Shown: positions 8,301 through 17,455, counted from the stretch's first letter. The stretch: 64,000 nucleotides of DNA from Bacteroidaceae bacterium (GCA_017555585.1 JAFZGA010000013.1:1-64000); one strand, 5' to 3'. Notes: a model not told the origin generated them from the letters alone. Made by a program: numbers and translations.

Positions 8301-10536
8301 AGGTAGCAACGGTAACGGTGTTGTATTGACAAACTTCGTTGTAAAAATAAAGGAAGACAAGATTGAAGCTCCAAAAATAAGTACCGAGGGTAATGAGCAT
8401 TGGTACTACATCACAAGCGCATCTACACAGGCCTACTGCGCAGGCAAGGTCATATATATTGACGGTGACATGAACAGGTTGCGTTTTGGCGACAAGATGT
8501 TCAGCGCAGACCGCATATGGAGCTTCTGGGAGAAGGACGGCAAACTTGCCATCAAGAATTACAATGGCAAATACTTCGGCACAGCAGGTGCCGGTACAGG
8601 TAATTCAACAGCATTCAGTGCAGTGGACGAGCCTAACTACATATACAACATCAACAGTGCTTATGATTTCTTCACAATCAAGGACAACGCCGTTGAACTC
8701 CATGCACAGAACGACAACTCTGTGATTGTACGTTGGGGCGCAGCAGCAGGCAACGCTTCGTTGTGGAAGTTCGACGAAGTTGACACAAGCAATGCCTTGG
8801 CAGAGTTTGCATCGTCTAAGGTTGTTCAGGGTAAGGTGAGCACAGGTATCGGCAACACAGACCAGCCAATTGTGCGCTCAACCATACGCGTCGGTGGACT
8901 CGATGGCAATATTGAGTTCCAGGGTGTGAAGGGTTCATTCGCAGGAACAGACAAGAACGACATCACAAACGTAAAGGCTTACTTTGCAACCAACTCACGC
9001 GAGCTGTTTGTTGACCCGGATAAGAAGATGACATGGCGCGAGGAGAACGGCGAGCAGTTCGGCGAGACCGTTACACTTGCAGCTGACGGCACATTTACAA
9101 TCACCGGCAAAAAGACTTTGCTTCCTGGCGACAACTATTTGTGGATTACATACGACATTGCAGAAACTGCAAAAGAAGGCAACACTGTAGATGCAAGCAT
9201 CACCGCATACACCATCGACGGTAAAGAGATTGCCGAGAATAACGGCAATCCTGCACACAGCGTTACAATATTCCTTTCAGAGGGTGCAGTACTCATGCCT
9301 ATGGACAAGGGTTCACTATACTACCGTATCCCTTCAATCACAGTTACAAAGGACGGCAAGCGTCTTGTAACACTTACCGACGACCGCAAGCATCACAACA
9401 GCGACCTTCCAAGCCACTGTTACCTTGTTGCACAGTATTCCGAGGACAATGGTAAGACATGGAGCGATCCTGTCACCGTTGCAGGTACTGCCGAAACAGG
9501 CGGAAATTATGGCCACGGCGATGCATCAATAGTGACCAACCGTGAGAACGGAGAAATTATCGGTATCATGACAAGTGCAGGAACATACGGTCACGGATTC
9601 TTTGCAGGAACAGCAGCCGAACCTCCACGTTGGAAGACAATCACCAGCCGCGATGGCGGTTTGACATGGGAAACACCTGTTGACCACACCGATGACCTCT
9701 TTGGTGCAAACTGTTCAAACCCTATGACAAAAACATGGAAGAGCGGATTCTCAGGTTCAGGTGCAGCACTCCAGAAGCGTGACGGAACACTTGTTTCAAG
9801 CTTCGTAAACCGTCAGGCCGACAACAGCCAGCACTTCTACTTCTTCATGAGTAAGGACGGTGGCAATAACTGGTACGTAAGCGGTACAAGTGGTACAAGC
9901 GGTGCTGATGAGCCAAAGACTTTGGAACGCAACAACGGTGACCTCGCCATCAGCGTACGTGCAAGTGGTTACAATTACTACAACTACACATCGGACGACG
10001 GTGCTACATGGCACAAGCCATCACAGACACGTTTCACCACCGGTATCTCAGGCAATGCTTGCGATGGTGAATACATGGTATGGTGTTCTACAGTAGAAGG
10101 TAACCCATGGGACATTGCATTCCAGACATTGCCGAACAGCGGTAGCCGTCAGAACGTAAGTATTGCATTGTCGACAGACGAAGGTGCTACCTTTGGCACA
10201 CCAAAGACAATTTGTCCTATAGGTTCGGCATACAGTGCAGCCGTTGTACTCCCTGACGGAACACTCGGTGTTTATTACGAGGAGAATGGCGTGTTCGGTG
10301 GCTTCACAATGCGTTTCGTACGCTTCTCACTCGACTGGGCAAGCAACGGCACTTACAAGTTTACCGAGGAGGCACCATTCTATCCTATAAAATCGACCAA
10401 CCCGACAGCAATAGAAGAGGTGAAAGTTGAAGACGGAAAGGCCAATACTGAAATCTACGATTTGCAGGGTCGCCGCGTCACCAACCCGACGAAGGGACTA
10501 TACATTATCAACGGCAAAAAGACAATGTTCAGATAA
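5395..10536 (+). CDS. Giant secreted tandem-SGNH esterase / GH33 sialidase fusion with T9SS tail
   Basis: 1713 residues. Order: signal peptide 1-20; SGNH esterase 1 with S48 in GNSIT, GTND at 102 and D197/H200 (DYLHLT); SGNH domain 2 (~255-445), where the nucleophile position reads GDE (E269) and the Asp/His motif is missing; helical segment ~450-530; lectin-like module ~540-680; two beta-sandwiches ~685-985; second lectin-like module ~995-1130; beta domain ~1140-1290; GH33 propeller ~1300-1665 with YRIP (R1311) and Asp boxes (SEDNGKTWS, SRDGGLTWE, SKDGGNNWY, TSDDGATWH); sorting tail (IYDLQGRRV). It would deacetylate and release sialic acid at the cell surface; specificity is inferred. Domain 2 looks like a pseudo-enzyme. 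The SGNH pair, helices and first lectin module recur in the 35165-37864 protein. Confidence 0.88.
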   Translation: MRKLFAFLFCALLSTVAVFADGPFRNHRYDSFKVLSTNSESIVFIGNSITDMHCWPEAFVTSDGNYLPIVNRGNSGTYSTEQSDNLESYIAGKPKKVFMMIGTNDIAISGGLNFSGEQVLAYVKSIVERIHARSPQTKVYLYSILKNNTSNRVEATWLHTNEIVKNYVETMNVDWLTYIDLYDKLAGIAQGGVWSYDYLHLTAAAYQVWCETICQYLQEGEDYTVSTVYPGNTSSAQQNGSLGSAHGMRATYFSMLPINNEDVLVFGDEFIKNGEWQELLGNRNVKNRGTGWGYGGDIATTSKIVDATYANTGVEKKEAKAIFIYTGTGDCNGSTAIETVKSNYKALVDKVAQKSPTSKIYLMALAPTNNATTNTSRIAVLNSYMQSLATGNIRYVDTYTPLLNGNVANTKYFYPSNYLGGLGYAVMANAIKDALNADFPADTYTAISEADAEARYAQATLRNTLSQVIARGLIMERGDAMGQYDPEKMTAFDAELENAYALLAKENITEAEIQAMSDKLNEILKEAIAMPKASTATDEYWYQFTSLRSNNLYISAEGQATGVVGKDNTVASATSMWKFVDRGDNTFDIINREYKSYLNPVATYNTQITTTTSKPSKGWTVSYADTPAYYIISAGDVQLNQTGSGQSFKLYNWSNSATPGSDRADTGCQLSIFEAGEIAELPETTANTLTLGIDQFASGAATWSKHISTSDGWYGKFVTNTDPALTVEGVDKNVNNIGWSQKRPWFQEGYTYTFSLPEGYLINAYQLTTLDANGFNGTFTYTTAEGTATSAAQTNTPQTVKTEGLSTRTITIKVGDGQKSTNGIMMTNLVIQYTKNGTEEEVANLEFTIDKANGNLYHANGSANQNWNCCWKSNATPLLQFGCGTVNNMNWSGNNVQLMTGSAGSATYSISAPAGYVITEYSFTFANNGHNNALDLTIMDNGISYTTSTTAQTISAKNQNAGSVSFRLAGSNGNGVVLTNFVVKIKEDKIEAPKISTEGNEHWYYITSASTQAYCAGKVIYIDGDMNRLRFGDKMFSADRIWSFWEKDGKLAIKNYNGKYFGTAGAGTGNSTAFSAVDEPNYIYNINSAYDFFTIKDNAVELHAQNDNSVIVRWGAAAGNASLWKFDEVDTSNALAEFASSKVVQGKVSTGIGNTDQPIVRSTIRVGGLDGNIEFQGVKGSFAGTDKNDITNVKAYFATNSRELFVDPDKKMTWREENGEQFGETVTLAADGTFTITGKKTLLPGDNYLWITYDIAETAKEGNTVDASITAYTIDGKEIAENNGNPAHSVTIFLSEGAVLMPMDKGSLYYRIPSITVTKDGKRLVTLTDDRKHHNSDLPSHCYLVAQYSEDNGKTWSDPVTVAGTAETGGNYGHGDASIVTNRENGEIIGIMTSAGTYGHGFFAGTAAEPPRWKTITSRDGGLTWETPVDHTDDLFGANCSNPMTKTWKSGFSGSGAALQKRDGTLVSSFVNRQADNSQHFYFFMSKDGGNNWYVSGTSGTSGADEPKTLERNNGDLAISVRASGYNYYNYTSDDGATWHKPSQTRFTTGISGNACDGEYMVWCSTVEGNPWDIAFQTLPNSGSRQNVSIALSTDEGATFGTPKTICPIGSAYSAAVVLPDGTLGVYYEENGVFGGFTMRFVRFSLDWASNGTYKFTEEAPFYPIKSTNPTAIEEVKVEDGKANTEIYDLQGRRVTNPTKGLYIINGKKTMFR

Positions 10537-10544
10537 TACAAACG

Positions 10545-10570
10545 GATGAGCGCCAACAAAGGCGCTCATC
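10545..10570 (+). terminator. Hairpin after the esterase-sialidase gene
   Basis: GATGAGCGCC (10545-10554) pairs perfectly with GGCGCTCATC (10561-10570), followed by TACTTCTT. The T run is weak, so it may only attenuate read-through into the lipoprotein gene 26 nt further on. Confidence 0.6.
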
Positions 10571-10595
10571 TACTTCTTAATTAAATCACAACCAC

Positions 10596-11927
10596 ATGAA
10601 AAAGAGATTCTGCATGCTCCCCATCATCCTGTTGATGATGTCGGCTATCATATCATGCAACACAGACAACAATCCGGAAATTCCTGGTGACAAGCCACGT
10701 GTCTCGTACGAAGTAAAGAGCGACATGCAATTGCCAATAAGCCTATTCCTCAACAGCATGCCTGAGGAATATGCGGCCATCAAGGCACCTATGGAAGCCG
10801 TATTCTCCATGAAGGAAATCGCTCTGAAACAGAAACTTGGCAAGAACGACATCCAGTTAGGATTCCGCAAGACAACATACCAGTACACAAGTAGCGACGT
10901 GAACAACGACCCCGTTACCCTATCGGCTGCAGCCTTCTGGTTAGGCTATTTCGACAATGGAGTATGGAATGACCTCAAGCCCGACAACATTTGTCTGATG
11001 GAACACTATACCATTACAAGTGACGCTGAGGCTCCCAGCAATACATTCCCTCTTGAGATGTTCATCACAGGCAACACCCTAACCATCATGCCCGACTACC
11101 TGGGTTACGGCATAACCAAAAACATGCCTCACCCTTACCTTAACCACGATATATGCGCTATCAACTCCATTGACGCCCTGACAGCCGGATATGACCTCTT
11201 CAACGACAATGGCAAGTGCGGTATGTCACAGGATTGGAAGCTATACCTTGCCGGTGCTTCACAGGGAGCAAGCAATGCCATAGCCGTACATAAATACATG
11301 GACACACACCTTGAGCTTGCCTCAAAATGGAACTTCGCATCAAGCAACTGCTCATCAGGCCCATACAGCCCTGTAGCAACTATCGACAAATACTTTGCCG
11401 ACGGTAAAGTCGCATACCCGGTGGTATTCCCATTGGTTATGAGGACTATGTTCGACTCTTACCCCGACATCATGGACGGCTTCACTGAGGATATGGTATA
11501 CTCTCAAAACTACCTTGCTGTAAAATCCGAGATTGACAATATGATTGCCGGCAAGAAACATGACACGTCTGCCATCAACCAACTGTTCATAGACAAGGTA
11601 AAGCAAACAACAGACGCTACTCTTGCCGACAATGAGATATACCTCACAGATATTCTTAGCCAGGCAATGCTGGACAAGGAATCCCCCATCTGCAAAGCGC
11701 TCTACAGTTGTCTTGAGAAGAACGACCTGACCAAGGGATGGACTCCTATACACCCTATGAAGCTCCACTACTCTTCACTGGACCAGGTAGTTCCAAAAGA
11801 GAACAGCCTCGCTATCCTTGAAGCCTTCGGAGAGGAGATTGTAACTCTTGAACACTCTGCTATCCCGGCTGACCACACTACAACCTGCAGCCTCTGGATG
11901 GTAGAGCTATTCAGCAAAGGTTTTTGA
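10596..11927 (+). CDS. Alpha/beta-hydrolase lipoprotein (lipase/esterase-like)
   Basis: 443 residues. The N-terminus is a lipoprotein signal with lipobox SAIISC (Cys at ~21). The body is an alpha/beta hydrolase: TIMPDYLGYG before the fold core, nucleophile elbow GASQGAS, a probable acid in YSSLDQVV near the C-terminus and a His in PADHTTT. It resembles secreted lipase-like or prolyl-peptidase-like hydrolases, but the substrate cannot be read from the sequence. It lies between the esterase-sialidase and sstT, all on the same strand with short gaps, so co-transcription is possible. Confidence 0.75.
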   Translation: MKKRFCMLPIILLMMSAIISCNTDNNPEIPGDKPRVSYEVKSDMQLPISLFLNSMPEEYAAIKAPMEAVFSMKEIALKQKLGKNDIQLGFRKTTYQYTSSDVNNDPVTLSAAAFWLGYFDNGVWNDLKPDNICLMEHYTITSDAEAPSNTFPLEMFITGNTLTIMPDYLGYGITKNMPHPYLNHDICAINSIDALTAGYDLFNDNGKCGMSQDWKLYLAGASQGASNAIAVHKYMDTHLELASKWNFASSNCSSGPYSPVATIDKYFADGKVAYPVVFPLVMRTMFDSYPDIMDGFTEDMVYSQNYLAVKSEIDNMIAGKKHDTSAINQLFIDKVKQTTDATLADNEIYLTDILSQAMLDKESPICKALYSCLEKNDLTKGWTPIHPMKLHYSSLDQVVPKENSLAILEAFGEEIVTLEHSAIPADHTTTCSLWMVELFSKGF

Positions 11928-11958
11928 CAAGAGATAAGAACAACAAATTTTACATAAC

Positions 11959-13194
11959 ATGAAAAAAGGAATCAATAATATTCTGACAACCTTACGAAGC
12001 AATCTGATGCTACGTATCCTGATTGGTGTCATCATTGGCGCCATCCTCGCACTTATATGCCCACAATATAAAAGCATAGCCTTTTTAGGCACCCTGTTTG
12101 TAGGCGCATTGAAAGCTGTAGCACCGATATTGGTATTCATCCTTGTCACTTCATCCATTTCCAAGGCACAAGTAGGTTTAGGCAAGAAGTTCCGCAAGAT
12201 TATCGTCCTTTATATAATGTCAACTTTTATTGCGGCAATATTGGCTGTGTTCGCAGGCAGAATATTCCCTGTAAGCATAACCCTTTCTGACATTGCCGGT
12301 GCAAGCAATGCTGCTCCCGGAGCTTTGGGCGAAGTATTCCGTAACATAGTAAATGAAGTGGTGAGCAACCCGGTAAAGGCAATAATGAATGCCAACTACA
12401 TGAGTATTCTCTTCTGGGCTATCATTACAGGACTTTCATTAAAGAAACTTGCAAATGAGAACACCATACACACAGTCCACGACTTTGCCGAATCAGTTTC
12501 ATTGGTTGTAAAATGGATTATACAGTGTGCCCCTGTCGGTATCATGGGACTTGTATATGGAGCCGTTTCCGAAAGCGGATTGGATATATTCACCACCTAT
12601 GGCAAGCTGTTGTTGATACTTGTAGGATGCATGTTGGCTGTATCGCTGATTATTAACCCTATCATAGTTGCCGTACTTATCAAGCGCAACCCATATCCGC
12701 TATTGTGGCAATGTTTGAAGGAGAGTGCCGTGAGTGCATTTTTCACGCGTTCATCGGCAGCCAACATACCGGTCAACATGAACCTGTGCAAACGAATGGG
12801 TGTTGACGAGGATTTCTATTCCGTAAGCATACCTTTAGGAAGTACCATCAACATGAACGGTGCAGCAGTGACTATTACAGTGATGACAATGGCTACTTGC
12901 CACACAATGGGTATAACCCCTTCATTGGGAAGTGCCATGTTGCTCAGTATCATTGCCACCCTTGCTGCCTGCGGAGCTTCGGGCGTGGCAGGAGGCTCGC
13001 TATTGCTTATCCCTATGGCGTGTTCACTCTTTGGCATCAGCAACGACATTGCCATGCAGGTTGTAGCAGTGGGATTCATCATTGGTGTGATACAGGATTC
13101 GTTTGAAACTGCACTCAACTCAAGCGGTGATGCCTTCTTTACCATTGCAACCGATATACAGGAGCGAAGCAATGCCGAGAAGCAAAACAAATGA
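11959..13194 (+). CDS. sstT: Serine/threonine:Na+ symporter SstT
   Basis: 411 residues, the typical length for SstT of the dicarboxylate/amino acid:cation symporter family. It has eight or so transmembrane segments with two hairpin loops. Family motifs seen include FFTRSSAANIPVNMNLCKRMG, the unwound-helix motif NMNGAAVTITVMTMA and the conserved SGVAGGSLLLIPMACSLFG stretch. It imports Ser and Thr with Na+. Kbl and threonine dehydrogenase are encoded within the next 8 kb, so it may feed threonine catabolism (inference). Confidence 0.92.
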   Translation: MKKGINNILTTLRSNLMLRILIGVIIGAILALICPQYKSIAFLGTLFVGALKAVAPILVFILVTSSISKAQVGLGKKFRKIIVLYIMSTFIAAILAVFAGRIFPVSITLSDIAGASNAAPGALGEVFRNIVNEVVSNPVKAIMNANYMSILFWAIITGLSLKKLANENTIHTVHDFAESVSLVVKWIIQCAPVGIMGLVYGAVSESGLDIFTTYGKLLLILVGCMLAVSLIINPIIVAVLIKRNPYPLLWQCLKESAVSAFFTRSSAANIPVNMNLCKRMGVDEDFYSVSIPLGSTINMNGAAVTITVMTMATCHTMGITPSLGSAMLLSIIATLAACGASGVAGGSLLLIPMACSLFGISNDIAMQVVAVGFIIGVIQDSFETALNSSGDAFFTIATDIQERSNAEKQNK

Positions 13195-13246
13195 TACATA
13201 TAAGAAGAACTACTGAAACTCTCAGCAAAGTAACAATAAAAACCAA

Positions 13247-15331
13247 TTGACAATGAGAAAGAATCTCGTAATGCTTTTGCTTGTACTGCCATTGCTGGCT
13301 GTTGCACAGGAGAAGATAAAGGTTGCATGTATAGGCAACAGCGTGACATACGGCTACGGACACAAAGAGCCGTCAAGGACATCATACCCCACCCAACTGC
13401 AACAGATGTTGGGCGACAAGTATGAGGTACGCAACTTTGGCCATTCCGGCGCAACACTATTGAGCAAAGGTCACCGTCCATACATAAACCTGCCCGAATA
13501 CAAGGCGGCACTTGAGTTTGCACCCGACATCGCAGTCATACATTTGGGACTCAACGACACCGACCCACGCAACTGGCCCAACTACCGCGACGAGTTCTAC
13601 AATGACTACATAAACATCATTGAAGCTTTGCGCGAAGCCAATCCCGAAGTTGATGTATATGTTTGCCAAATGACACCCATATTCCATTGGCATCGCCGTT
13701 TCAAGAGTGGAACACGCGACTGGTATTGGCAAATACAGGAACTTATCCCACATATTGCCGAATATGGTAATTTCGAGATTATCGACCTGAGCCGCTATCT
13801 TTACCACCGCCCTGACCTGATGCCCGATGCACTGCACCCCGACGCAGAGGGAGCAGGCATCATAGCCAAACAGGTATATTCAGCAATCACCAATGACTTT
13901 GGCGGTCTTTCGTTGCCTGCAATATACAGCGACAACATGGTAATCCAGCGCGACAAACCGTTTGTTGTGAAAGGAACAGCAAATGCAGGCGACGAGGTTT
14001 GCGTAAAACTCGGCAAGAAGAAGGTGAAAGCCAATACAAACGAATGGGGCGAATGGCAAGTGGCATTTGCACCAATGAAAGCCGACGGAAAAAGCTACAC
14101 AATGACCGTTGAATGCGGAAAAGAGAAAATCACATACAGCAATATTGTTGTAGGTGAGGTATGGCTATGCTCAGGACAGTCCAATATGGCATTCATGGTA
14201 AAGGAGAGTTCTCACATAGAGCAGAGCCTTGCCAACCTGGAGGGTAAGGAGATACGCCTTTACGACATGAAACCTCGCGTAATAACAAACAACATCGAAT
14301 GGGATTCCATAGACCTTGTAAAGCTCAACAACCACGACTACTATCTGCCTACAAGCTGGCAAATGCAGAACAAGCAGAACGTGAATGACTTTTCGGCTGT
14401 GGCATACCACTTTGGCGCAATGCTTGCCGACTCGTTGGGCGTTCCTGTAGGACTTATCTGCAACGCAGTAGGCGGAGCACCAGCCGAAGCATTCATCGAC
14501 CGCAAGACACTCGAGTTCCACCCCGTGCTTGTTGACATATTATATAATTGGAGAGGAAACGACATGATACAGGACTGGTGCCGTGGCCGCGCAAGCAAGA
14601 ACATCGCCAAGAGCACAAACAACCTGCAACGCCACCCCTATGAGCCATGCTACCTCTACGAGACAGGTATAATGCCTATAGCCCACTACCCCATCAAGGG
14701 AGCAATTTGGTATCAAGGCGAGTCGAATGCACACAATGTAGAATTGCACGAAATTATATTCCCTACACTTATCGACAGTTGGCGCAGGACATGGAACAAC
14801 CCCGAAATGCCATTCTATTTTGTTCAGCTATCGAGCATAAACCGCCCGTCATGGCCACACTTCCGCAACTCTCAACGCAGAATGGCAGCAGAAATCCCCA
14901 ACTGTGACTTTGCCGTATCAAGCGACAAGGGTGACCCGTATGATGTTCACCCCAAGGAGAAAGCACCCGTTGGAGAGCGTCTTGCACGCCTTGCGCTGAA
15001 CCAGACATACGGTATGGACCACGTGGCGCAGCAAGGACCTACCCCGGTGAGTGCAAAAGAGACAAAAGGTAAACTTATAATCGAATTCAGCAATGCAACA
15101 GAGCTAAGTACAAGCGACGGAAAGGCTTTACGCGGATTGGAGATTGGTTGGGCTGTTGGTTCATTACAGGAGATACCAAGTGAGAACATCAAGATCGATG
15201 GCAACCGCATAATAATTGATGGCTACAGCAATGCACGTCGCATACGCTATGCATGGAAACCCTACACAGATGCAAACCTTGCAAATGAAGCAGGCCTGCC
15301 GGCAAGCACGTTTGAAATAACTATAGAGTAA
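13247..15331 (+). CDS. NanS-like dual-domain sialate O-acetylesterase
   Basis: 694 residues with signal peptide (~1-20, ending AVAQ). The N-terminal SGNH domain has S32 in GNSVTYG, GLND and DALHPDAEG. The C-terminal half is a sialate O-acetylesterase (SASA) domain with S312 in CSGQSNM, GAIWYQGESN and D566/H568 in DVHPKEKAPVGERLA. Both domains keep their catalytic residues. The arrangement matches NanS-type esterases described in Tannerella, which remove 9-O-acetyl groups so that sialidases can act. It has no YDLQGR tail and is probably periplasmic. Its stop codon lies inside the terminator hairpin shared with the convergent GNAT gene. Confidence 0.88.
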   Translation: MTMRKNLVMLLLVLPLLAVAQEKIKVACIGNSVTYGYGHKEPSRTSYPTQLQQMLGDKYEVRNFGHSGATLLSKGHRPYINLPEYKAALEFAPDIAVIHLGLNDTDPRNWPNYRDEFYNDYINIIEALREANPEVDVYVCQMTPIFHWHRRFKSGTRDWYWQIQELIPHIAEYGNFEIIDLSRYLYHRPDLMPDALHPDAEGAGIIAKQVYSAITNDFGGLSLPAIYSDNMVIQRDKPFVVKGTANAGDEVCVKLGKKKVKANTNEWGEWQVAFAPMKADGKSYTMTVECGKEKITYSNIVVGEVWLCSGQSNMAFMVKESSHIEQSLANLEGKEIRLYDMKPRVITNNIEWDSIDLVKLNNHDYYLPTSWQMQNKQNVNDFSAVAYHFGAMLADSLGVPVGLICNAVGGAPAEAFIDRKTLEFHPVLVDILYNWRGNDMIQDWCRGRASKNIAKSTNNLQRHPYEPCYLYETGIMPIAHYPIKGAIWYQGESNAHNVELHEIIFPTLIDSWRRTWNNPEMPFYFVQLSSINRPSWPHFRNSQRRMAAEIPNCDFAVSSDKGDPYDVHPKEKAPVGERLARLALNQTYGMDHVAQQGPTPVSAKETKGKLIIEFSNATELSTSDGKALRGLEIGWAVGSLQEIPSENIKIDGNRIIIDGYSNARRIRYAWKPYTDANLANEAGLPASTFEITIE

Positions 15332-15365
15332 ATAGAAAAGGCACCAACGGTGCCTTTTCTATTTA
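15329..15365. terminator. Bidirectional terminator containing both stop codons
   Basis: A perfect 17-bp stem: TAAATAGAAAAGGCACC pairs with GGTGCCTTTTCTATTTA across an AAC loop. The TAA of the NanS-like gene starts the left arm, and the TAG of the opposite GNAT gene (15359-15361 on the minus strand) lies in the right arm. Confidence 0.9.
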
Positions 15366-16003
15366 CTCTTGGGACGATACATTGCAAACAACGTCAAATT
15401 GCCCGACTTTACCTCAACCTTTTCCTTAAGCCGGAATGAGAAGTGCTCATACAGCCCAACATTACCGGGTTCCAACGTCTCGAGATAGCACCCTTGTCCC
15501 ATTGCATCAAGATAATGCAGAAGTGCATTCATCAACGGTTTGCCATAATTTTGCCCTTGTTTGTCAAGGCGGGTGGCAAAAGCAAACAGATAACCGTCAT
15601 CGGCAGCCTTGTATCGCTGTGCCACTTCTTGTGCCTCGGCATCAAAACGCGACAATCTGGTAGAGCGACGCAGCCCTGTCCTTAAAGCCATTTCCACGAC
15701 CCCTGCTTTCAAATAAGAAAACAAACCGGGTTCTTTACTTCTTGGGGGAATATATATCAATACAGAATTGACCTCCTTGCTATCGGCAATGCAGATTGCA
15801 TCGTGTAAATTAAGAGCGATGGAGAAAGCCCAGAAGTGGCTCATTTTTCTATGGTTGTACTTTCCTCGACAGGCATATTTGAACAGATTATATTGACTGA
15901 AACCATCAGCGAGCGTGTCAGCAAAGCGTTTAATATCACAGCGTTGCATTATATAACAATCCTTAAATGCCGAATCGTGATTTACATTCATAGTATTCCC
16001 CAT
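15359..16003 (-). CDS. GNAT-type acetyltransferase family protein
   Basis: 214 residues, cytoplasmic. The C-terminal half has GNAT features: FAFATRLDKQGQNYGKPLM around the acetyl-CoA loop and LETLEPGNVGLYEHFSF, the typical LE(T/A)...N..LYE..GF end of the fold. The N-terminal half is poorly conserved by eye. The acceptor substrate is unknown. An alternative ATG four codons downstream is equally possible. The gene stands alone between the kbl terminator and the shared terminator with the NanS-like gene. Confidence 0.7.
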   Translation of the reverse strand: MGNTMNVNHDSAFKDCYIMQRCDIKRFADTLADGFSQYNLFKYACRGKYNHRKMSHFWAFSIALNLHDAICIADSKEVNSVLIYIPPRSKEPGLFSYLKAGVVEMALRTGLRRSTRLSRFDAEAQEVAQRYKAADDGYLFAFATRLDKQGQNYGKPLMNALLHYLDAMGQGCYLETLEPGNVGLYEHFSFRLKEKVEVKSGNLTLFAMYRPKSK

Positions 16004-16021
16004 TAAATTATTTATTCAACA

Positions 16022-16051
16022 AACAGCTTCGGTGCATGCACCGAAGCTGTT
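16022..16051. terminator. Terminator after kbl
   Basis: A perfect palindrome: AACAGCTTCGGTGCA pairs with TGCACCGAAGCTGTT. It lies 20 nt past the kbl stop codon and before the GNAT start. The T run is short. Confidence 0.75.
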
Positions 16052-16072
16052 ACATATTATTAATTGAAGGAT

Positions 16073-17263
16073 TTACTTTATTACTCCAAGTTCCTTACCC
16101 ACCTTTATAAAGGCATTTATAGCCTTGTCGAGGTGCTCCTGCTCGTGAGCAGCTGAGAGCTGTACGCGGATACGTGCTTCGCCCTTTGGAACAACAGGAT
16201 AGTAGAAACCGGTAACGAAGATACCCTCCTGGGCCATCTTCTGTGCAAATACCTGTGAAAGCGGAGCATCATAGAGCATAACAGCACAGATAGCCGACTG
16301 TGTAGGCTTGATATCAAAACCTGCAGCCAACATCTTATCGCGGAAATAGTTCACATTATTCTGCAGCTTGGTGTGAAGTTCATCACTCTCGGCAAGCATC
16401 TTGAATACCTCAATAGATGCACCTACTACTGAGGGTGGCAATGAGTTAGAGAAGAGGTAAGGACGTGAACGCTGACGGAGCATGTCGATAATCTCCTTGC
16501 GGCCTGTTGTAAAACCGCCTACAGCACCACCGAAAGCCTTACCGAATGTACCGGTAAAGATATCGATGCGTCCGTAGCAGTCGAACTGCTCAGCCACACC
16601 ATGACCTGTAGCACCCACCACACCGGCTGAGTGGCTCTCATCCACCATTACAAGCGCATTGTATTTCTCGGCAAGGTCACATATCTTATCCATTGGAGCT
16701 ACATTACCGTCCATAGAGAACACACCGTCAGTAACTATTATGCGGAAACGCTGTGCCTGAGCCTCCTGCAAGCAACGCTCCAGATCGGCCATATCAGCAT
16801 TGGCATAACGGTAACGTACAGCCTTGCAAAGACGTACGCCATCGATAATTGATGCATGATTGAGAGAATCGGAGATAATTGCGTCCTCAGCTGTGAACAA
16901 AGGCTCGAAAAGACCACCGTTGGCATCGAAACATGCAGCATACAGGATTGTATCCTCGGTCTTGAAGTAGTCGGCAACAGCCTTCTCAAGTGTCTTGTGG
17001 TAATCCTGTGTACCACAGATGAAACGTACCGACGACATACCGAAACCACGTGCCTCCATAGCCTCCTGGGCAGCCTTCATCAAACGTGGATTGTTTGAAA
17101 GGCCAAGATAATTGTTGGCACAGAAATTCAGAGCTTTTGAACCATCCTCGAGAGTAATCTCAGCAAACTGCTGCGATGCGATATTACGCTCTTTCTTGTA
17201 AAGACCGGCTTCTTCTATGGCAGCCAGTTCATTCTGCAAATGTTGTTGGAATTTTCCGTACAT
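16073..17263 (-). CDS. kbl: Glycine C-acetyltransferase (2-amino-3-ketobutyrate CoA ligase)
   Basis: 396 residues, full length. PLP-dependent alpha-oxoamine synthase family. The Schiff-base lysine is K242 in TFGKAFGGAVGGF, and the cofactor residues D208-E209-S210-H211 (VDESHS) are present. It converts 2-amino-3-ketobutyrate plus CoA to glycine and acetyl-CoA, the second step of threonine breakdown. The first step is encoded by the threonine dehydrogenase gene at 18919. The promoter side has TATTTTTG (minus strand, 17345-17352). A 7-bp stem with a 14-nt loop (17306-17333) lies in the predicted leader. Confidence 0.95.
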   Translation of the reverse strand: MYGKFQQHLQNELAAIEEAGLYKKERNIASQQFAEITLEDGSKALNFCANNYLGLSNNPRLMKAAQEAMEARGFGMSSVRFICGTQDYHKTLEKAVADYFKTEDTILYAACFDANGGLFEPLFTAEDAIISDSLNHASIIDGVRLCKAVRYRYANADMADLERCLQEAQAQRFRIIVTDGVFSMDGNVAPMDKICDLAEKYNALVMVDESHSAGVVGATGHGVAEQFDCYGRIDIFTGTFGKAFGGAVGGFTTGRKEIIDMLRQRSRPYLFSNSLPPSVVGASIEVFKMLAESDELHTKLQNNVNYFRDKMLAAGFDIKPTQSAICAVMLYDAPLSQVFAQKMAQEGIFVTGFYYPVVPKGEARIRVQLSAAHEQEHLDKAINAFIKVGKELGVIK

Positions 17264-17344
17264 TGTTGTATGTTTTTTAGTTATTGATAATTCTTTTCCA
17301 TTACATCAGGTGAACATACGGTTACGCACCTGACTGTTGATTTA

Positions 17345-17352
17345 CAAAAATA
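17345..17352 (-). promoter_or_regulatory. Probable -7 element of kbl
   Basis: TATTTTTG on the minus strand fits TAnnTTTG, about 80 nt upstream of the kbl start codon. Confidence 0.45.
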
Positions 17353-17455
17353 CATTTTTTTGATTAAATAAACCCATCAGGCCCGAAAAATATTCAAGAA
17401 CATGGAACCACAAATAGAATAAAAATCACATTATGATATATAATAAAGTTTCATT

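Noticed and set aside
12816-13523. 235-residue minus-strand frame opposite sstT and the NanS-like gene
   Set aside because: It spans two well-supported genes on the other strand and its translation has no recognisable domain.
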